Shown here: in pieces, positions 38,821 to 48,577 of the stretch
Numbering within the stretch: the stretch's first letter is position 1
Layout: the number at the start of each line of letters is the position of its first letter
From: Paracoccaceae bacterium
GTDB lineage: Bacteria; Pseudomonadota; Alphaproteobacteria; Rhodobacterales; Rhodobacteraceae
Direction of reading: 5' to 3'
Assembly: GCA_020832445.1 (NCBI GenBank)
Contig: JAFIEO010000021.1
Coordinates: 1 to 64,000 of the forward strand
Length of the DNA: 64,000 nt
Notes under the pieces: generated by a model
What the model saw: the letters and a program-made list of their open reading frames with translations, nothing else
Told to the model about the DNA's origin: nothing
The model's database searches: none
Made by a program: the position numbers and the translations under genes

Positions 38821-39081
38821 TGCCTGACCTTTCGATTTATGAATATCAGAAACATAACTTCAGGTTCACATTTCGGTCAACTGGAACTAACAGGTGCGCT
38901 GAACGCGCAGCAACCCTCTAAATGTGGTCGGATTTGGCCCAACAGGACTCACGAATAAGATTCGGGTCGGCCGCGTCATACTTTTGAAATTGTCTATCGC
39001 ACCAAAGTGACTGTGTTGATGGCATCGATGCGCGCCCTGCGCCAGACCGGCGAAGCTCAGGCCTGGGGCGCGCCTTTCTCT
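38821..39081. other. Intergenic region upstream of the lipoprotein gene
   Basis: No convincing gene is seen on either strand. It should contain the promoter of the 37648-38820 gene and runs into repeat copy B. Together with 39186-39360, which holds a short minus frame that runs into the repeat, the region from 38821 to 39360 appears to be decayed sequence. Confidence 0.4.
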
Positions 39082-39185
39082 AGAGCATATCACGCTCATT
39101 CGCATTCACGAGACATGCTCTAACTTATTGATTTCGTATGTTCGAGAAGCTCAAAACTGGTTCCCACTTTTGTGTAACACTCTAG
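39082..39185. repeat. Alphaproteobacterial intergenic repeat, copy B
   Basis: agagcatatc at 39082-39091 and gacatgctct at 39112-39121 form the first arm pair. gttcgagaagctcaaaac and tggttcccacttttg follow as in copy A, which matches over most of its length. The second hairpin is less perfect than in A. Confidence 0.85.
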
Positions 39186-39360
39186 AATTGCCTCTACCTT
39201 TTCGCCCGAGATGGATCGCGTAAGTGCAGTGAAACCGCCCCGCTGCAGCATGTTACGGGCCGTATCATGGATAACGCGGCTGATTACGCGCGCGACAGTC
39301 GCGAACGGCTTGCCGGCGCGTCTGCACCGTCGCTTCAGTATGGGGTTCTGGCATCTTGAA

Positions 39361-39670
39361 CCCATGGTTCTGACGCTGAATACGACAATCGTGCTGCCCG
39401 TCCCCATCCGCACGCTGTGCCGCGCGGTGGCCGAAGTCCTGCTGATGACCCCCGATTACCTGCTGCAAAAGGTCGAGCATGTGGCCGACGGCGTTCTGAA
39501 GGAAGAAGGGTTCAGTGGTTATCGTGCCTATGTCGTGCGGGCAGGGCGCGGCGCGCCGGTTGGAAGAACGGGACGCTTTGCGCGACCGCATGGGTGCAGC
39601 TATTGGCGGCGACCCGCGCCACCGCTGGCTGACCATCGCCTTCACCACCGGCCCCGACCGTGCTGGTTGA
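39361..39670 (+). pseudogene. Remnant of a CDF-family cation efflux transporter (C-terminus)
   Basis: The frame from 39361 reads PMVLTLNTTIVLPVPIRTLC, AVAEVLLMTPDYLL and EEGFSGYRAYVVRAGRG, the end of the last helix and the cytoplasmic domain of cation diffusion facilitators. It then shifts frame near 39553 and continues as RLEERDALRDRMGAAIGGD, then PRHRWLTIAFTTGPDRAG, to TGA at 39668-39670, a typical CDF C-terminus. The segment between (the beta strand with the IVP motif) is missing, so there is a small deletion plus frameshift. The N-terminal two thirds are gone. Confidence 0.65.
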
Positions 39671-40013
39671 CGGGTGGTGCCCGTATCGCATTCCATAGCA
39701 GTTCTGCCCACAAAGACGGACAAATCGGCGCACGGAATTTTGGGATAGGACACTGGCGAAGGTGTAGTGGATAGCACCTTGCCACCGCGCCCGACGTCGC
39801 AGAATTGTCAGGCGTCGCCTTGGTTCAGAGAACCAGACAGCCTTGCCAGCCGCAGCTATTGTGGTCAGTCGGATGTGGCCAACCGGCTTGCACGCAATTG
39901 ATGCAACGCAAAGACACACTTTCCCGGGCCAGCTATTGTCGTGTGCAGGGCCTTTCACATTGTGACTGGAATGCATCTGCAAAAATGGCGACTTCAGCAA
40001 ACGAGGAGGCATC
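39671..40013 (+). other. Intergenic region upstream of accessory ftsH
   Basis: 343 bp with no gene recognised on either strand. The last bases hold the GAGGAGG ribosome-binding site of the downstream gene (40003-40009). The rest may be decayed sequence continuing the CDF remnant; it should also contain the ftsH promoter, which I cannot place with confidence. Confidence 0.3.
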
Positions 40014-41903
40014 GTGAGCACGCGGCAAACCCCACCAGAACAGCCTGACCCGCAGGGATTGCCACGCATATTGTGGCCGTTTGTGTTCGGGCTTATTGCG
40101 CTGACGATCCTGTTGACCCAACAACCCGGTGAAACAGGGGAAACCAGAACGGTTTCCTACAGCGAAGTCAAAACCCTGATCCGAAATGGTGATGTGCGCG
40201 AAGCAACGCTTGAAGAAACGGCCATTGTCGCAGTGCTGCATGATCGCACGGCTGACGGGGCGACACGGCTGCGCGCGGTCACCCCGCAGCAGCCTGATCC
40301 GGCGCTATTGCCGCTGTTGGAAGATATGGGTGTGACCGTCACCGCCGAAGCCCCGCGTGCCCCGTCAACGCTGATTTGGTTCCTGCCGTGGATTTTGATC
40401 ATCGGATTCTATTTCTGGCTTAGCCGTCGCATGATGGGGGGCATGGGCGGTGGTTTTGGCGGCGGGGTGCCCGGCGGGATGGGGGATTTCCTAAGCGGGC
40501 GGTCTGCGAAACCGACCAAACCCACCCGCAAGGTGACCTTTGGCGATGTTGCAGGGCAGGATGAAGCCAAGCGCGAAGTGTCGGAACTGGTTGAATTCCT
40601 GCGCGATCCCGACCGTTTCCAGAAAGTTGGCGCAACCGTGCCGCATGGCGTGCTGCTGATGGGACCGCCCGGCACCGGCAAGACGCTTCTGGCGCGCGCA
40701 TTGGCAGGCGAGGCTGATGTGCCGTTCTTTTCCACATCCGGGTCTGAATTCGTGGAAATGTTTGTGGGTGTTGGCGCCGGGCGGGTGCGCAAGATGTTTG
40801 AAGCCGCGCGCAAACAGGCCCCTGCCATTATTTTCATTGACGAGCTGGACAGTATCGGGCGCACGCGCGGCACCGGTCTGGGCGGTGGTCATGACGAACG
40901 CGAACAGACGCTGAACCAGATACTGGCCGAACTTGACGGCTTCAGCGCACGCGAAGCAGTCGTGGTGCTGGCTGCCACCAACCGCCCCGATGTGCTGGAC
41001 CCTGCATTGCTGCGCCCCGGTCGGTTCGACCGCCATGTCACCCTTTCGCTGCCCGACAAGGACGCACGCCGCGCGATTTTGGATGTGCATATCAAGGATC
41101 TGCCGCTACGCCATGATGTCGATCTGGATCAGGTTGCCGCTGGAACGCCCGGCTTTTCCGGGGCGGATCTGAAGAACCTGCTGAACGAGGCCGCGATCAC
41201 TGCCGCGCGCCGCCATGCTGCCGACATCACCCCCGACGATCTGGATGAGGCCCGCGACAAGGTGATGATGGGCACCGTGCGCACATTGGCCATCCAGCCT
41301 GATGAGCGGCACAGGCTTGCGGTCCATGAAGCCGGACATACCGCAGCGGCGTTTTATAACCCCGGCGGCGATCCGATCTACAAGGTGACGATCATTCCGC
41401 GCGGGCGCAGCCTTGGCAGCACGCATATGCTGCCCGCCCATGACCGCCATACCCTGGCCGAGGCGTATTTGCGCACGCAACTGGTCACGCTGCTGGCGGG
41501 ACGGGCGGCGGAGAAACTATTGCTTGGCTCGGTCAGTTCGGGCGCTGATGATGATATACGCCGCGCCACAGCACTGGCGCGATCGATGGTGGCGCGCTGG
41601 GGGATGGACCCTGATCTGGGGCCGGTCGATCTGCGCGACAGCGAAGATCACCCGTTTCTGGGTCAGCAGATCGCCCAGCCCAGAAGTTTTTCTGATCAAA
41701 CGGCAACGCGGGTTGATCAGGCGGTGATGGCGCTGCTGAATACAGCCGAGACAGCGGCCATCCGGCTGATCGAGGAGCACCGCGACCAGATCACGCAACT
41801 TGTCGCCCGCCTAGAGGCTGAAGAAACCCTTGATCTTGACGCCATCCGCGCCTGCCTTGACCCTGACACCAAGATCACGCCTTTCGCGAAACACCGCACA
41901 TAA
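40014..41903 (+). CDS. ftsH: Accessory ATP-dependent zinc metalloprotease FtsH
   Basis: Membrane-anchored AAA+ protease. 629 residues: two membrane segments ([13 protein letters not shown] and [17 protein letters not shown]) around a periplasmic part, Walker [15 protein letters not shown] near residue 217, Walker [16 protein letters not shown] region [18 protein letters not shown], and the M41 zinc site HEAGH near residue 440 with the distal Asp in [12 protein letters not shown]. The start is GTG with GAGGAGG in front. The lone position, short tail and pairing with phaC suggest a paralogue of the housekeeping ftsH, which normally follows tilS. It is followed by phaC after 17 bp. Confidence 0.9.
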   Translation: MSTRQTPPEQPDPQGLPRILWPFVFGLIALTILLTQQPGETGETRTVSYSEVKTLIRNGDVREATLEETAIVAVLHDRTADGATRLRAVTPQQPDPALLPLLEDMGVTVTAEAPRAPSTLIWFLPWILIIGFYFWLSRRMMGGMGGGFGGGVPGGMGDFLSGRSAKPTKPTRKVTFGDVAGQDEAKREVSELVEFLRDPDRFQKVGATVPHGVLLMGPPGTGKTLLARALAGEADVPFFSTSGSEFVEMFVGVGAGRVRKMFEAARKQAPAIIFIDELDSIGRTRGTGLGGGHDEREQTLNQILAELDGFSAREAVVVLAATNRPDVLDPALLRPGRFDRHVTLSLPDKDARRAILDVHIKDLPLRHDVDLDQVAAGTPGFSGADLKNLLNEAAITAARRHAADITPDDLDEARDKVMMGTVRTLAIQPDERHRLAVHEAGHTAAAFYNPGGDPIYKVTIIPRGRSLGSTHMLPAHDRHTLAEAYLRTQLVTLLAGRAAEKLLLGSVSSGADDDIRRATALARSMVARWGMDPDLGPVDLRDSEDHPFLGQQIAQPRSFSDQTATRVDQAVMALLNTAETAAIRLIEEHRDQITQLVARLEAEETLDLDAIRACLDPDTKITPFAKHRT

Positions 41904-41920
41904 TCCCATAACAGGATATC

Positions 41921-43759
41921 ATGCCCATGACCCGCCCCCCCAAGCGCCCCGGAAAACCCAAAACGCAACTGGACCCGTCCGGCACGGCCCAGATTCCCGT
42001 GGTCACTTTGCCCAATGCAAAGATGTCGTCACCGCGATCTGCGCAGGCCCCCGCGCATACGCACCAGAATTTCGACCGTGCCGCACGCGGTGTTATGGCG
42101 CGGCTTGGCGGGGGCGTGTCCACCCATGCTTTCACCGAAGCCTGGAGTGACTGGGCGCAGCACATGGCCCGTTCGCCCGGCCGCCAGCTGGAACTGGTGG
42201 AACATGCGCAGCAAAACGCGATGAAGCTGATGGGGATGATGACCAGCCCCAACGCCGCGCCGCCTTTTGAACCCAAGGCCTATGACCACCGCTTCAATCA
42301 TCCTGACTGGCAAAAACAGCCGTTCCAGATGTGGCAGCAGGGGTTTCTGGCGGTGCAGGACTGGTGGGACCACGCCACCGAACCGATGCGCGGCCTGCGC
42401 CTTGAAGATGCCGAGCGCACACGCTTTCTGGCCCGCCAGATGCTTGATCTGGCCGCGCCGTCCAATTTCCCGCTTCTGAACCCCGAAATCCTTGAAGCCA
42501 CCCGCAAGGCCGGCGGGCGCAATCTAAGCGACGGGATGGCGCATTTCGCGCGTGACATGACCAAAACACTGACGCGGCAGCGCGATCCTGCCCCGAAGGG
42601 TTTTGAGATTGGCAAGGATCTGGCCTGCACACCGGGTCAGGTGGTGTTTCGCAATGATCTGTTCGAGTTGATCCAGTATGCCCCGCAAACCAAGCAGGTG
42701 CAGGCAAAACCGATCCTGATCGTGCCTGCATGGATCATGAAATACTACATCCTTGATCTGTCGCCCCATAATTCGATGGTGCGATATCTGGTTGCGCAAG
42801 GGTTCACTGTCTTCATGATCTCATGGTGCAACCCGACCGCCAAACAGGCAGAACTGTCGTTGGAAGATTACCGCAAACGCGGCGTCATGGCCGCGCTGGA
42901 TGCAGTCTGCGCCATTGTGCCGGACACCCCGGTTCACGCGGTAGGCTACTGTCTTGGTGGCACGATACTGGCGATCACGGCCGCGACAATGGCGCGTGAT
43001 GGTGACGCGCGGCTGGGGTCGGTGACGCTGATGGCGGCCCAGGTGGATTTCGTGGAAGCCGGTGAATTGCTGATGTTCCTTGATGAAAGCCAGATTGCCT
43101 TTCTGGAAGATCTGATGTGGGAACAGGGCTATCTTGACCGCCCGCAAATGGCCCGCGCCTTTGCGGCCATCCGGTCAGAGGACCTGATCTATACCCGCAA
43201 TGTCCAGCGCTACTTTCTGGGCCGCGACGATCTGCCAAGCGATATCGGGGTGTGGAATGCCGACACAACGCGCATGCCCGCGCGGATGCATTCGGAGTAT
43301 TTGCGGTCCCTGTTTCTGGAAAACCGCCTGACCGCAGGGCGTTTTGCGGTCGAAGGGCGCGTGATCGCGCTGAAGGATATTGCCGTGCCCGTTTTTGTGG
43401 TGGGCACGGAAACCGACCATATCGCGCCGTGGCGATCGGTCTATAAAACGCAGTTGTTTACGGATTGCGACCTTAGTTTCGTGCTGACCAAGGGCGGCCA
43501 TAATGGCGGCATCCTCAGCGAGCCGGGCCACAAGGGCCGACATTACCGCATTTCGCACCGGCCCAAAGGGGCGTTGTATCTTGGCCCCGATGCCTGGCTG
43601 GACCAACATTCGCCCAAGCCGGGGTCGTGGTGGCCGGAATGGGCGGCGTGGCTGACCGCCAAAGGCGGCGAAGTGGTGCCCGCCCCGGCTATAGGGGCCG
43701 CCGAGAAGGGCTACGCCCCCATATCGGGCGCCCCCGGAAGCTACGTCTTTCAGCCATAG
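41921..43759 (+). CDS. phaC: Class I polyhydroxyalkanoate synthase PhaC
   Basis: Polymerises hydroxyacyl-CoA into PHA on granule surfaces. 612 residues. The lipase-like box GYCLGG with nucleophile Cys lies near residue 343; the general-base region ETDHIAPWRSVYKT is near residue 500 and GGHNGGI near residue 530 supplies the His. PILIVPAWIMKYYILDLSPHNS and FMISWCNPT are family blocks. The N-terminal 50 residues are polar and variable. No phaAB, phasin or phaR lies beside it; the only partner is ftsH, 17 bp upstream. It may therefore be a second synthase apart from a main pha locus. Confidence 0.92.
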   Translation: MPMTRPPKRPGKPKTQLDPSGTAQIPVVTLPNAKMSSPRSAQAPAHTHQNFDRAARGVMARLGGGVSTHAFTEAWSDWAQHMARSPGRQLELVEHAQQNAMKLMGMMTSPNAAPPFEPKAYDHRFNHPDWQKQPFQMWQQGFLAVQDWWDHATEPMRGLRLEDAERTRFLARQMLDLAAPSNFPLLNPEILEATRKAGGRNLSDGMAHFARDMTKTLTRQRDPAPKGFEIGKDLACTPGQVVFRNDLFELIQYAPQTKQVQAKPILIVPAWIMKYYILDLSPHNSMVRYLVAQGFTVFMISWCNPTAKQAELSLEDYRKRGVMAALDAVCAIVPDTPVHAVGYCLGGTILAITAATMARDGDARLGSVTLMAAQVDFVEAGELLMFLDESQIAFLEDLMWEQGYLDRPQMARAFAAIRSEDLIYTRNVQRYFLGRDDLPSDIGVWNADTTRMPARMHSEYLRSLFLENRLTAGRFAVEGRVIALKDIAVPVFVVGTETDHIAPWRSVYKTQLFTDCDLSFVLTKGGHNGGILSEPGHKGRHYRISHRPKGALYLGPDAWLDQHSPKPGSWWPEWAAWLTAKGGEVVPAPAIGAAEKGYAPISGAPGSYVFQP

Positions 43760-43772
43760 GGTGTTGCATCGT

Positions 43773-43810
43773 CGCTGGCCTGTCAGCCCAGGATCGCAGA
43801 CCGGCCAGCG
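43773..43810 (+). terminator. Possible terminator hairpin after phaC
   Basis: cgctggcc (43773-43780) pairs with ggccagcg (43803-43810) around a 22-base loop, with an A tract but no T tract after it. A second small dyad gcgggca/tgcccgc lies at 43851-43871. Either may end the ftsH-phaC transcript; support is modest. Confidence 0.35.
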
Positions 43811-44039
43811 CACGAAAAAATACACCAGAGGGGGCAAGAATAACAATATAGCGGGCAAGGATTATGCCCGCACACGAATGCAGACACAGGCATTCCGTAT
43901 CAACGCCACGCGTCAAAGGGTGTTTAGCCATCGGGTTGATAGTGCTACATATCGCAGACATCCACGCGCGTCGGGCAGGTTTGAATATCGGAAGCGGCAC
44001 TTCATTGTTGCGCGGGAAAGTCTGAACTGGAATTGCAAA

Positions 44040-45218
44040 ATGATCCGTAGGATAGCTTGTGCTCTTACATTTCTGGCATTCAGCATGTGCGCATCATTTC
44101 CCGGTGCTCTGGCCAGGGAGTTGCATATATTAACCTCTTACGAGGCAGATTTCGTTTCGCGTTTTCTGGAAGATTTTTCGAACAGGCACCCTGAAATTTC
44201 AGTATTCCACTTAAACAAGAATACGAATGCCGCCGTGGATGAACTGATACGCGGGAATGCCCGGCAGTTTGACATTTTCTGGGCGTCATCATCGGAAGCA
44301 TTCGAACTGCTGGACGAATATGCGCGGCTGACAGATCTTGGATTCGGCATGCATGCCGATTTTGCCTTTTCTGCCGTTGGCTGGGCGTGGAAAAGCGGCA
44401 CGGATATGTCCCCCCCGTATGATTGGAACGACCTTCTTGACCCGGATTATTCCGGCCGGATTACGATGTCGCATCCCATGCGATCGGGCACGACCCATAG
44501 TCTGATTGAAACGATATTGCAGGATCGCGGCTGGGAATCGGGCTGGGCGTATTTGTTGCAACTCGCGGGCCAGCTTAAAAGTATCTCTGCCAGGTCTTTC
44601 GGTGTGCTGGAGGGGCTGGGTGATCGACATGATATTGGTCTGACGATTGATTTCCTTGCATTGCAGCGCGCCGATCAGAATGTCTTGTTCCGCTATGGCC
44701 GCCCGATCATTATCAGCCCCGCGCGGGTTGCCGCGCTGCAAGGCGGCAAAAACCCTGACGCGGCCAGACTATTCATTGATTTTCTTCTTTCGGTTGACGG
44801 GCAACGCATTCTTCTGCGCCCTGATGTCCGGCGCATACCCATTGATGATGACATCAGGGCCGAGCTTACTGAAAGTCTTATCCCGGAAATGCGCGCCGCT
44901 TTGACGTTTAGCTGGTCGCGCTACGATCCGGAACTGGCCCGAAAGCGCTATTGGCAAGTAAACGAGATATTCAATATCTTCATTGCGCGTGATTTCCTGC
45001 GCCGGCGCGACCTGTGGCGGCGGTTGAACGATCTGGACCCAAGGGCGGTGCAGGACCGGGCCACGATTGCGCAAATCCTGACCCATATGCCTGTTACTGA
45101 AGCAAGCTTGCGACTGGCCGTGCCGGGGGGCAATACGCTGCTGTCATGGCAAGCTGAATCCAGACGCCTGCTGGATGCGGCAGAAGCGCGTTTGCACAAT
45201 GCCGAACAACGACGATGA
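44040..45218 (+). CDS. Periplasmic binding protein of a Pgt-like sensing system (PgtC-like)
   Basis: 392 residues. An N-terminal signal peptide (LTFLAFSMCASFPGALA) is followed by a binding-protein fold: LHILTSYEADFVSRFLEDFS, DIFWASSSEAFELL, YDWNDLLDPDYSGRITMSHP and RSGTTHSLIETIL. RSGTTH and the SARSFGVLEGLGD/IDFLAL blocks recur in the transporter binding protein at 48665 (TERSFGVPDAV, IDFFGLA), so the two are paralogues and may bind the same ligand. The gene overlaps the kinase gene by 4 bases (ATGA), and the size matches PgtC (about 397 residues) of the phosphoglycerate system, which feeds ligand status to a sensor kinase. A sensing role is inferred from context. Confidence 0.78.
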   Translation: MIRRIACALTFLAFSMCASFPGALARELHILTSYEADFVSRFLEDFSNRHPEISVFHLNKNTNAAVDELIRGNARQFDIFWASSSEAFELLDEYARLTDLGFGMHADFAFSAVGWAWKSGTDMSPPYDWNDLLDPDYSGRITMSHPMRSGTTHSLIETILQDRGWESGWAYLLQLAGQLKSISARSFGVLEGLGDRHDIGLTIDFLALQRADQNVLFRYGRPIIISPARVAALQGGKNPDAARLFIDFLLSVDGQRILLRPDVRRIPIDDDIRAELTESLIPEMRAALTFSWSRYDPELARKRYWQVNEIFNIFIARDFLRRRDLWRRLNDLDPRAVQDRATIAQILTHMPVTEASLRLAVPGGNTLLSWQAESRRLLDAAEARLHNAEQRR

Positions 45219-47251
45219 GGCGCTCCATTTCCATCTGGACCCGCCTGTTCTTGGGGATCGGGGCAATCATTATTATCGCGGCAGTCATCCTTGGGGCAGG
45301 GATGGCCCTTGTGCTGCGTGCCGAACGCGACTTTGCCAGTCTGGCAGAGGACCGGATTCCCCGCGTTGCCGTCGCGGGCGAGCTGGCAGAGTTTACGGGC
45401 GAATTGGCCGCGCTTTCGACGGCCATCATGGCCGAGGGCCAGAAACCTGACGGGCAGATGCAGCCCTTCGTTCACCGGATCGAAAACACCGCCGCCGGTC
45501 TGGCAGATCTTCTGCGTGGTCCGGTCCTTTTCGACACACCGGAGGCTGATACAATGGCCATCGCCGAAGTGGAGTTGCGTGACAGTTTGTCGAGGGTCAT
45601 CGAGGCGTCGATGGAAAGCGCGCGGTTGTCATCTGTCTTGCAACAGGCGGATGAGCAGCTGCGCTGGACTCAGGTCGATGTGCAGGATCAGGCAAGTGCG
45701 TTGCTGGATGATATGTCATTCAATATGGATGCCAGCTTGCGTATTCTGACGACCGCGCCGGACACCGCGCAACTGGGCGCAGTTGAACGCGAGCTGGGGA
45801 TAGAGCGGCGCCAGCGTGACAGGCTGCAACGTCTGGCGTCAGAGGCAGCGACGCTGGCTGCGCTGCTTTTGCAGGCCCGTGCGTCCGGCAGTGTTGTTGC
45901 GCTGGAACAGGTTGAAATACTGGGTCAGGACACGCTTGATATGATCGCGCTTGCGCGCACCGATTTGCCCGATCGTATTGAAATAATGTTCCTGCTTCAG
46001 TCGCTGGACAATCTGGTGGAACTTGCCCAAGGCCCCAACAGCATTTTTGTACTGATGCATGAACAGATCCAGTTGCGCGAACAGATCCTGGATGCGCTTG
46101 CCCGTGCGCAGGACAGTCTTGGAACATTGCAAACGCAGCTGACGCATCTGGGGCAGGCAGAACGCCTGGCGGCGCAAACACGCGCTGATGATGCCGCTCG
46201 GCGTATGCTGCGCGGTGCGACCGGGCTGGGCGTGCTGATATTCGCAGGTGCCGTATCTGGCGCGGCAATCCTGTTTTTCTTTGTGCGCCAGCGGATCGTC
46301 CGGCGTATCCGTGAACTGACGGACGATCTTATGCATATTGCATCGGTCGAATTGTCATCATTGCCCAAAGCCGGGCATGGCGCAGATGATTTCGCGCGAA
46401 TGGCGCATGCTGTCGATATGTTCCGCACTGCGGTTCATGATCTGAAGACAACGCATCTTGAGTTGTCGAATGAAGTGCGCGAAAGGCGACTTGCCGTCGA
46501 GCGGCTTGAACAGACCCAGCGCGAACTGGTTCAGGCGGGTAAAATGGCAGCCCTTGGCCAGATGTCTGCCGCCATCAGCCATGAGATCAACCAGCCCCTT
46601 GCCGCCATGCAGCACCGGCTTCATGGTTTGCGACAGGCCCATGCGGAAACAGGGCCGGCATTAGACCGCATAGAGGCGCTGATGCGCCGGATCACGCGAA
46701 CGATAAATCATTTGCGCCGAATTGCCCGCCGGGCAGAATACCGGCGTGATACTGTTTGTATGCGCGAGCCGCTGAACGCCGTTCTGGACCTGCTGGCACA
46801 TCGTTTGAAAGAAACCGGCGCCAGCATTCATATTGCTGGGAATGTCAACGAAATGCGCGTTGAAGGGGACGAGATTCTGATCGAGCAGGTCTTGCTGAAC
46901 ATTCTGTCCAATGCGCTGGATTCGGTCGAGGAAGCGGATGGCGGGGACGGTCGCATTGTCGTCGCGCGCAAGGCCGATTCCGGTGCTGTTTTGTCAATCA
47001 CAGATAACGGGGTTGGCCTGCGCGGCCTGAGTGGCGCTGCATTGATAGACCCATTTTTTACCACTAAAGACGTTGGCAAGGGCCTTGGTCTGGGATTATC
47101 CATCGTGTTCAATGTGATGCAGGACATGGGCGGGCATCTTAGCATCATGGCGGGGGACAAAGGGGGGGCAAAAGTGCTGTTGCGCTTTCGTCAGGGCGGG
47201 GGAGAGTGTGGAAATGACGCGCAAAATGACGGTAATGCTGATCGAGGATGA
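45215..47251 (+). CDS. Membrane sensor histidine kinase (PgtB-like)
   Basis: 678 residues. A membrane segment at 10-32 (FLGIGAIIIIAAVILGAGMA), a long helical periplasmic domain to about 340, a second membrane segment (GVLIFAGAVSGAAILFFF), HAMP, then the kinase core: SAAISHEINQPLAAMQ with phospho-acceptor His near residue 456, N box LLNILSNALDSVEEAD, ITDNGVGL, and GKGLGLGLSIV. The architecture and size resemble PgtB and TorS-type sensors that read a periplasmic binding protein. It overlaps the upstream binding-protein gene (ATGA) and the downstream regulator by 38 bp, so the three are tightly coupled. Confidence 0.88.
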   Translation: MRRSISIWTRLFLGIGAIIIIAAVILGAGMALVLRAERDFASLAEDRIPRVAVAGELAEFTGELAALSTAIMAEGQKPDGQMQPFVHRIENTAAGLADLLRGPVLFDTPEADTMAIAEVELRDSLSRVIEASMESARLSSVLQQADEQLRWTQVDVQDQASALLDDMSFNMDASLRILTTAPDTAQLGAVERELGIERRQRDRLQRLASEAATLAALLLQARASGSVVALEQVEILGQDTLDMIALARTDLPDRIEIMFLLQSLDNLVELAQGPNSIFVLMHEQIQLREQILDALARAQDSLGTLQTQLTHLGQAERLAAQTRADDAARRMLRGATGLGVLIFAGAVSGAAILFFFVRQRIVRRIRELTDDLMHIASVELSSLPKAGHGADDFARMAHAVDMFRTAVHDLKTTHLELSNEVRERRLAVERLEQTQRELVQAGKMAALGQMSAAISHEINQPLAAMQHRLHGLRQAHAETGPALDRIEALMRRITRTINHLRRIARRAEYRRDTVCMREPLNAVLDLLAHRLKETGASIHIAGNVNEMRVEGDEILIEQVLLNILSNALDSVEEADGGDGRIVVARKADSGAVLSITDNGVGLRGLSGAALIDPFFTTKDVGKGLGLGLSIVFNVMQDMGGHLSIMAGDKGGAKVLLRFRQGGGECGNDAQNDGNADRG

Positions 47252-48512
47252 TCAAGACCTGCGCGAGGCAACCTGCGAAACGCTGACGGGCGCCGCCTTT
47301 TCTGTCCACGCATTCGGACATGCACAGGCGGCACTGGACACCCTGAATACCATCGCGCCCGATGTAATCCTGTGCGATATGCGCCTGCCCGGAATGTCGG
47401 GACTGGACCTGCTGGATGTCGTGCGCCAGCAGGCCCCCGATATTCCCTTTGTGCTGATTACCGGACATGGTGATGTGGGCAGCGCGCTTCGTGCCATGCG
47501 GGCGGGCGCGCATGATTTTCTGGAAAAGCCCTGCCAGCCCGAACTGGTCATCGATATCTTGCGGCGTGCTGTTGCCATGCGCAGGCTTTCGCAGGAAAAC
47601 GAGGCGCTGCGCGACAGGCTTGCAAGCACAATTGCCCCCGAAGACCGGCTGCTTGGCAAGGCACCTGTCATGGCAGACCTGCGCAGGCGGGTGGCTGCGC
47701 TGGGTGGTTTGCAGGTTGATTTATTGATTGCGGGCGAAACGGGCACTGGCAAGGAACTGGTTGCGCGCGTCCTGCACGCCATTTCTGCGCGGCGCAAGGG
47801 GCCGTTTGTGGCTGTGAATTGCGGCGCGCTGAACCCGGCAGAAATTGATCGCGACCTGTTCGGGGACGCATCTGTTATGGGACGGGTGGCGCGCGCGGCG
47901 GGTGGCACGCTGTATCTTGACGAACTGGAAGCCATGCCAGAGGCTTTGCAGGTGCGTTTGCTAAGGGTTGTGGATGCACGCGAAATATCACCGCTTGGAC
48001 TGCCGCCACAGAAGCTTGATCTGCGCATTCTGGGAAGTGTCAAAGGGGACCCGTCGCAGCTTGTTGCGCAAGGGAAGCTGCGTGCCGATCTGTTTCACCG
48101 TTTCAATGCGGGGGCGCTGCGCCTGCCACCCCTGCGCGAGCGCACTGGTGATGCGGAAATGTTGCTGGAGCATTTTGTCGCCGAGGCCGCAGAACGCCAT
48201 GACCTGCCGGTGCCCGACATCTCCACCGTGCTGCGCAGGCAAGCAGGCTGGTATGCGTGGCCCGGCAATGTCAGGGAGGTGCGAACAGTTGCAGAGCGTC
48301 TGGTAATCGGCCTGGACATCTCGCTTGAAGAGGCGATGGAAGAGCGCGCGGTTGTGTCCGAAGGGTTTGATGCTGCCATGGAAGGCTTCGAATCGCGCCT
48401 GCTTCAGGCCGCTTTATTGCAGGTGGGGGGGCGGAAAAATGACGCCGCTGCGCTTTTGGGGATACCCAGAAAACGCCTTTATTTGCGCCTGCGCCATCAC
48501 GGGTTGGGGTGA
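47214..48512 (+). CDS. NtrC-like response regulator lacking the GAFTGA motif (PgtA-like)
   Basis: 432 residues: receiver domain with phospho-acceptor Asp55 (VILCDMRLPG), Lys in FLEKPCQPE, AAA+ domain with Walker A GETGTGKELVAR near residue 178, and C-terminal Fis-type helix-turn-helix (GGRKNDAAALLGIPRKRLYL). Where sigma-54 activators have the GAFTGA loop, this protein reads DLFGDASVMGRVARAAGGTL, so the loop is deleted. Such regulators usually work with sigma-70 polymerase. ATG 47214 is preceded by GGAGAG; a GTG at 47208 is also possible. Candidate binding dyads lie directly downstream at 48512-48553. Confidence 0.88.
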   Translation: MTRKMTVMLIEDDQDLREATCETLTGAAFSVHAFGHAQAALDTLNTIAPDVILCDMRLPGMSGLDLLDVVRQQAPDIPFVLITGHGDVGSALRAMRAGAHDFLEKPCQPELVIDILRRAVAMRRLSQENEALRDRLASTIAPEDRLLGKAPVMADLRRRVAALGGLQVDLLIAGETGTGKELVARVLHAISARRKGPFVAVNCGALNPAEIDRDLFGDASVMGRVARAAGGTLYLDELEAMPEALQVRLLRVVDAREISPLGLPPQKLDLRILGSVKGDPSQLVAQGKLRADLFHRFNAGALRLPPLRERTGDAEMLLEHFVAEAAERHDLPVPDISTVLRRQAGWYAWPGNVREVRTVAERLVIGLDISLEEAMEERAVVSEGFDAAMEGFESRLLQAALLQVGGRKNDAAALLGIPRKRLYLRLRHHGLG

Positions 48513-48553
48513 ATGGGTCGTATCTGACCCATTTGAAGGGTCAGGAATGACCC
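48512..48553. promoter_or_regulatory. Tandem dyads, candidate operator of the ABC operon
   Basis: AATGGGTC-N6-GACCCATT (48512-48533) is followed by GGGTCA-N4-TGACCC (48538-48553). Both contain GGGTC and GACCC half-sites, and equivalent half-sites repeat at a 23-bp period, about two helical turns. They lie 25-66 bp upstream of a putative -35 element, a usual place for an activator such as the preceding response regulator. Confidence 0.6.
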
Positions 48554-48577
48554 AAAAAAATTAATAAAAACATATGT

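Noticed and set aside
39120-39413. 97-codon minus frame ending in repeat copy B
   Set aside because: Its last third is repeat sequence and the rest overlaps the CDF remnant; no family recognised, so not called as a gene.
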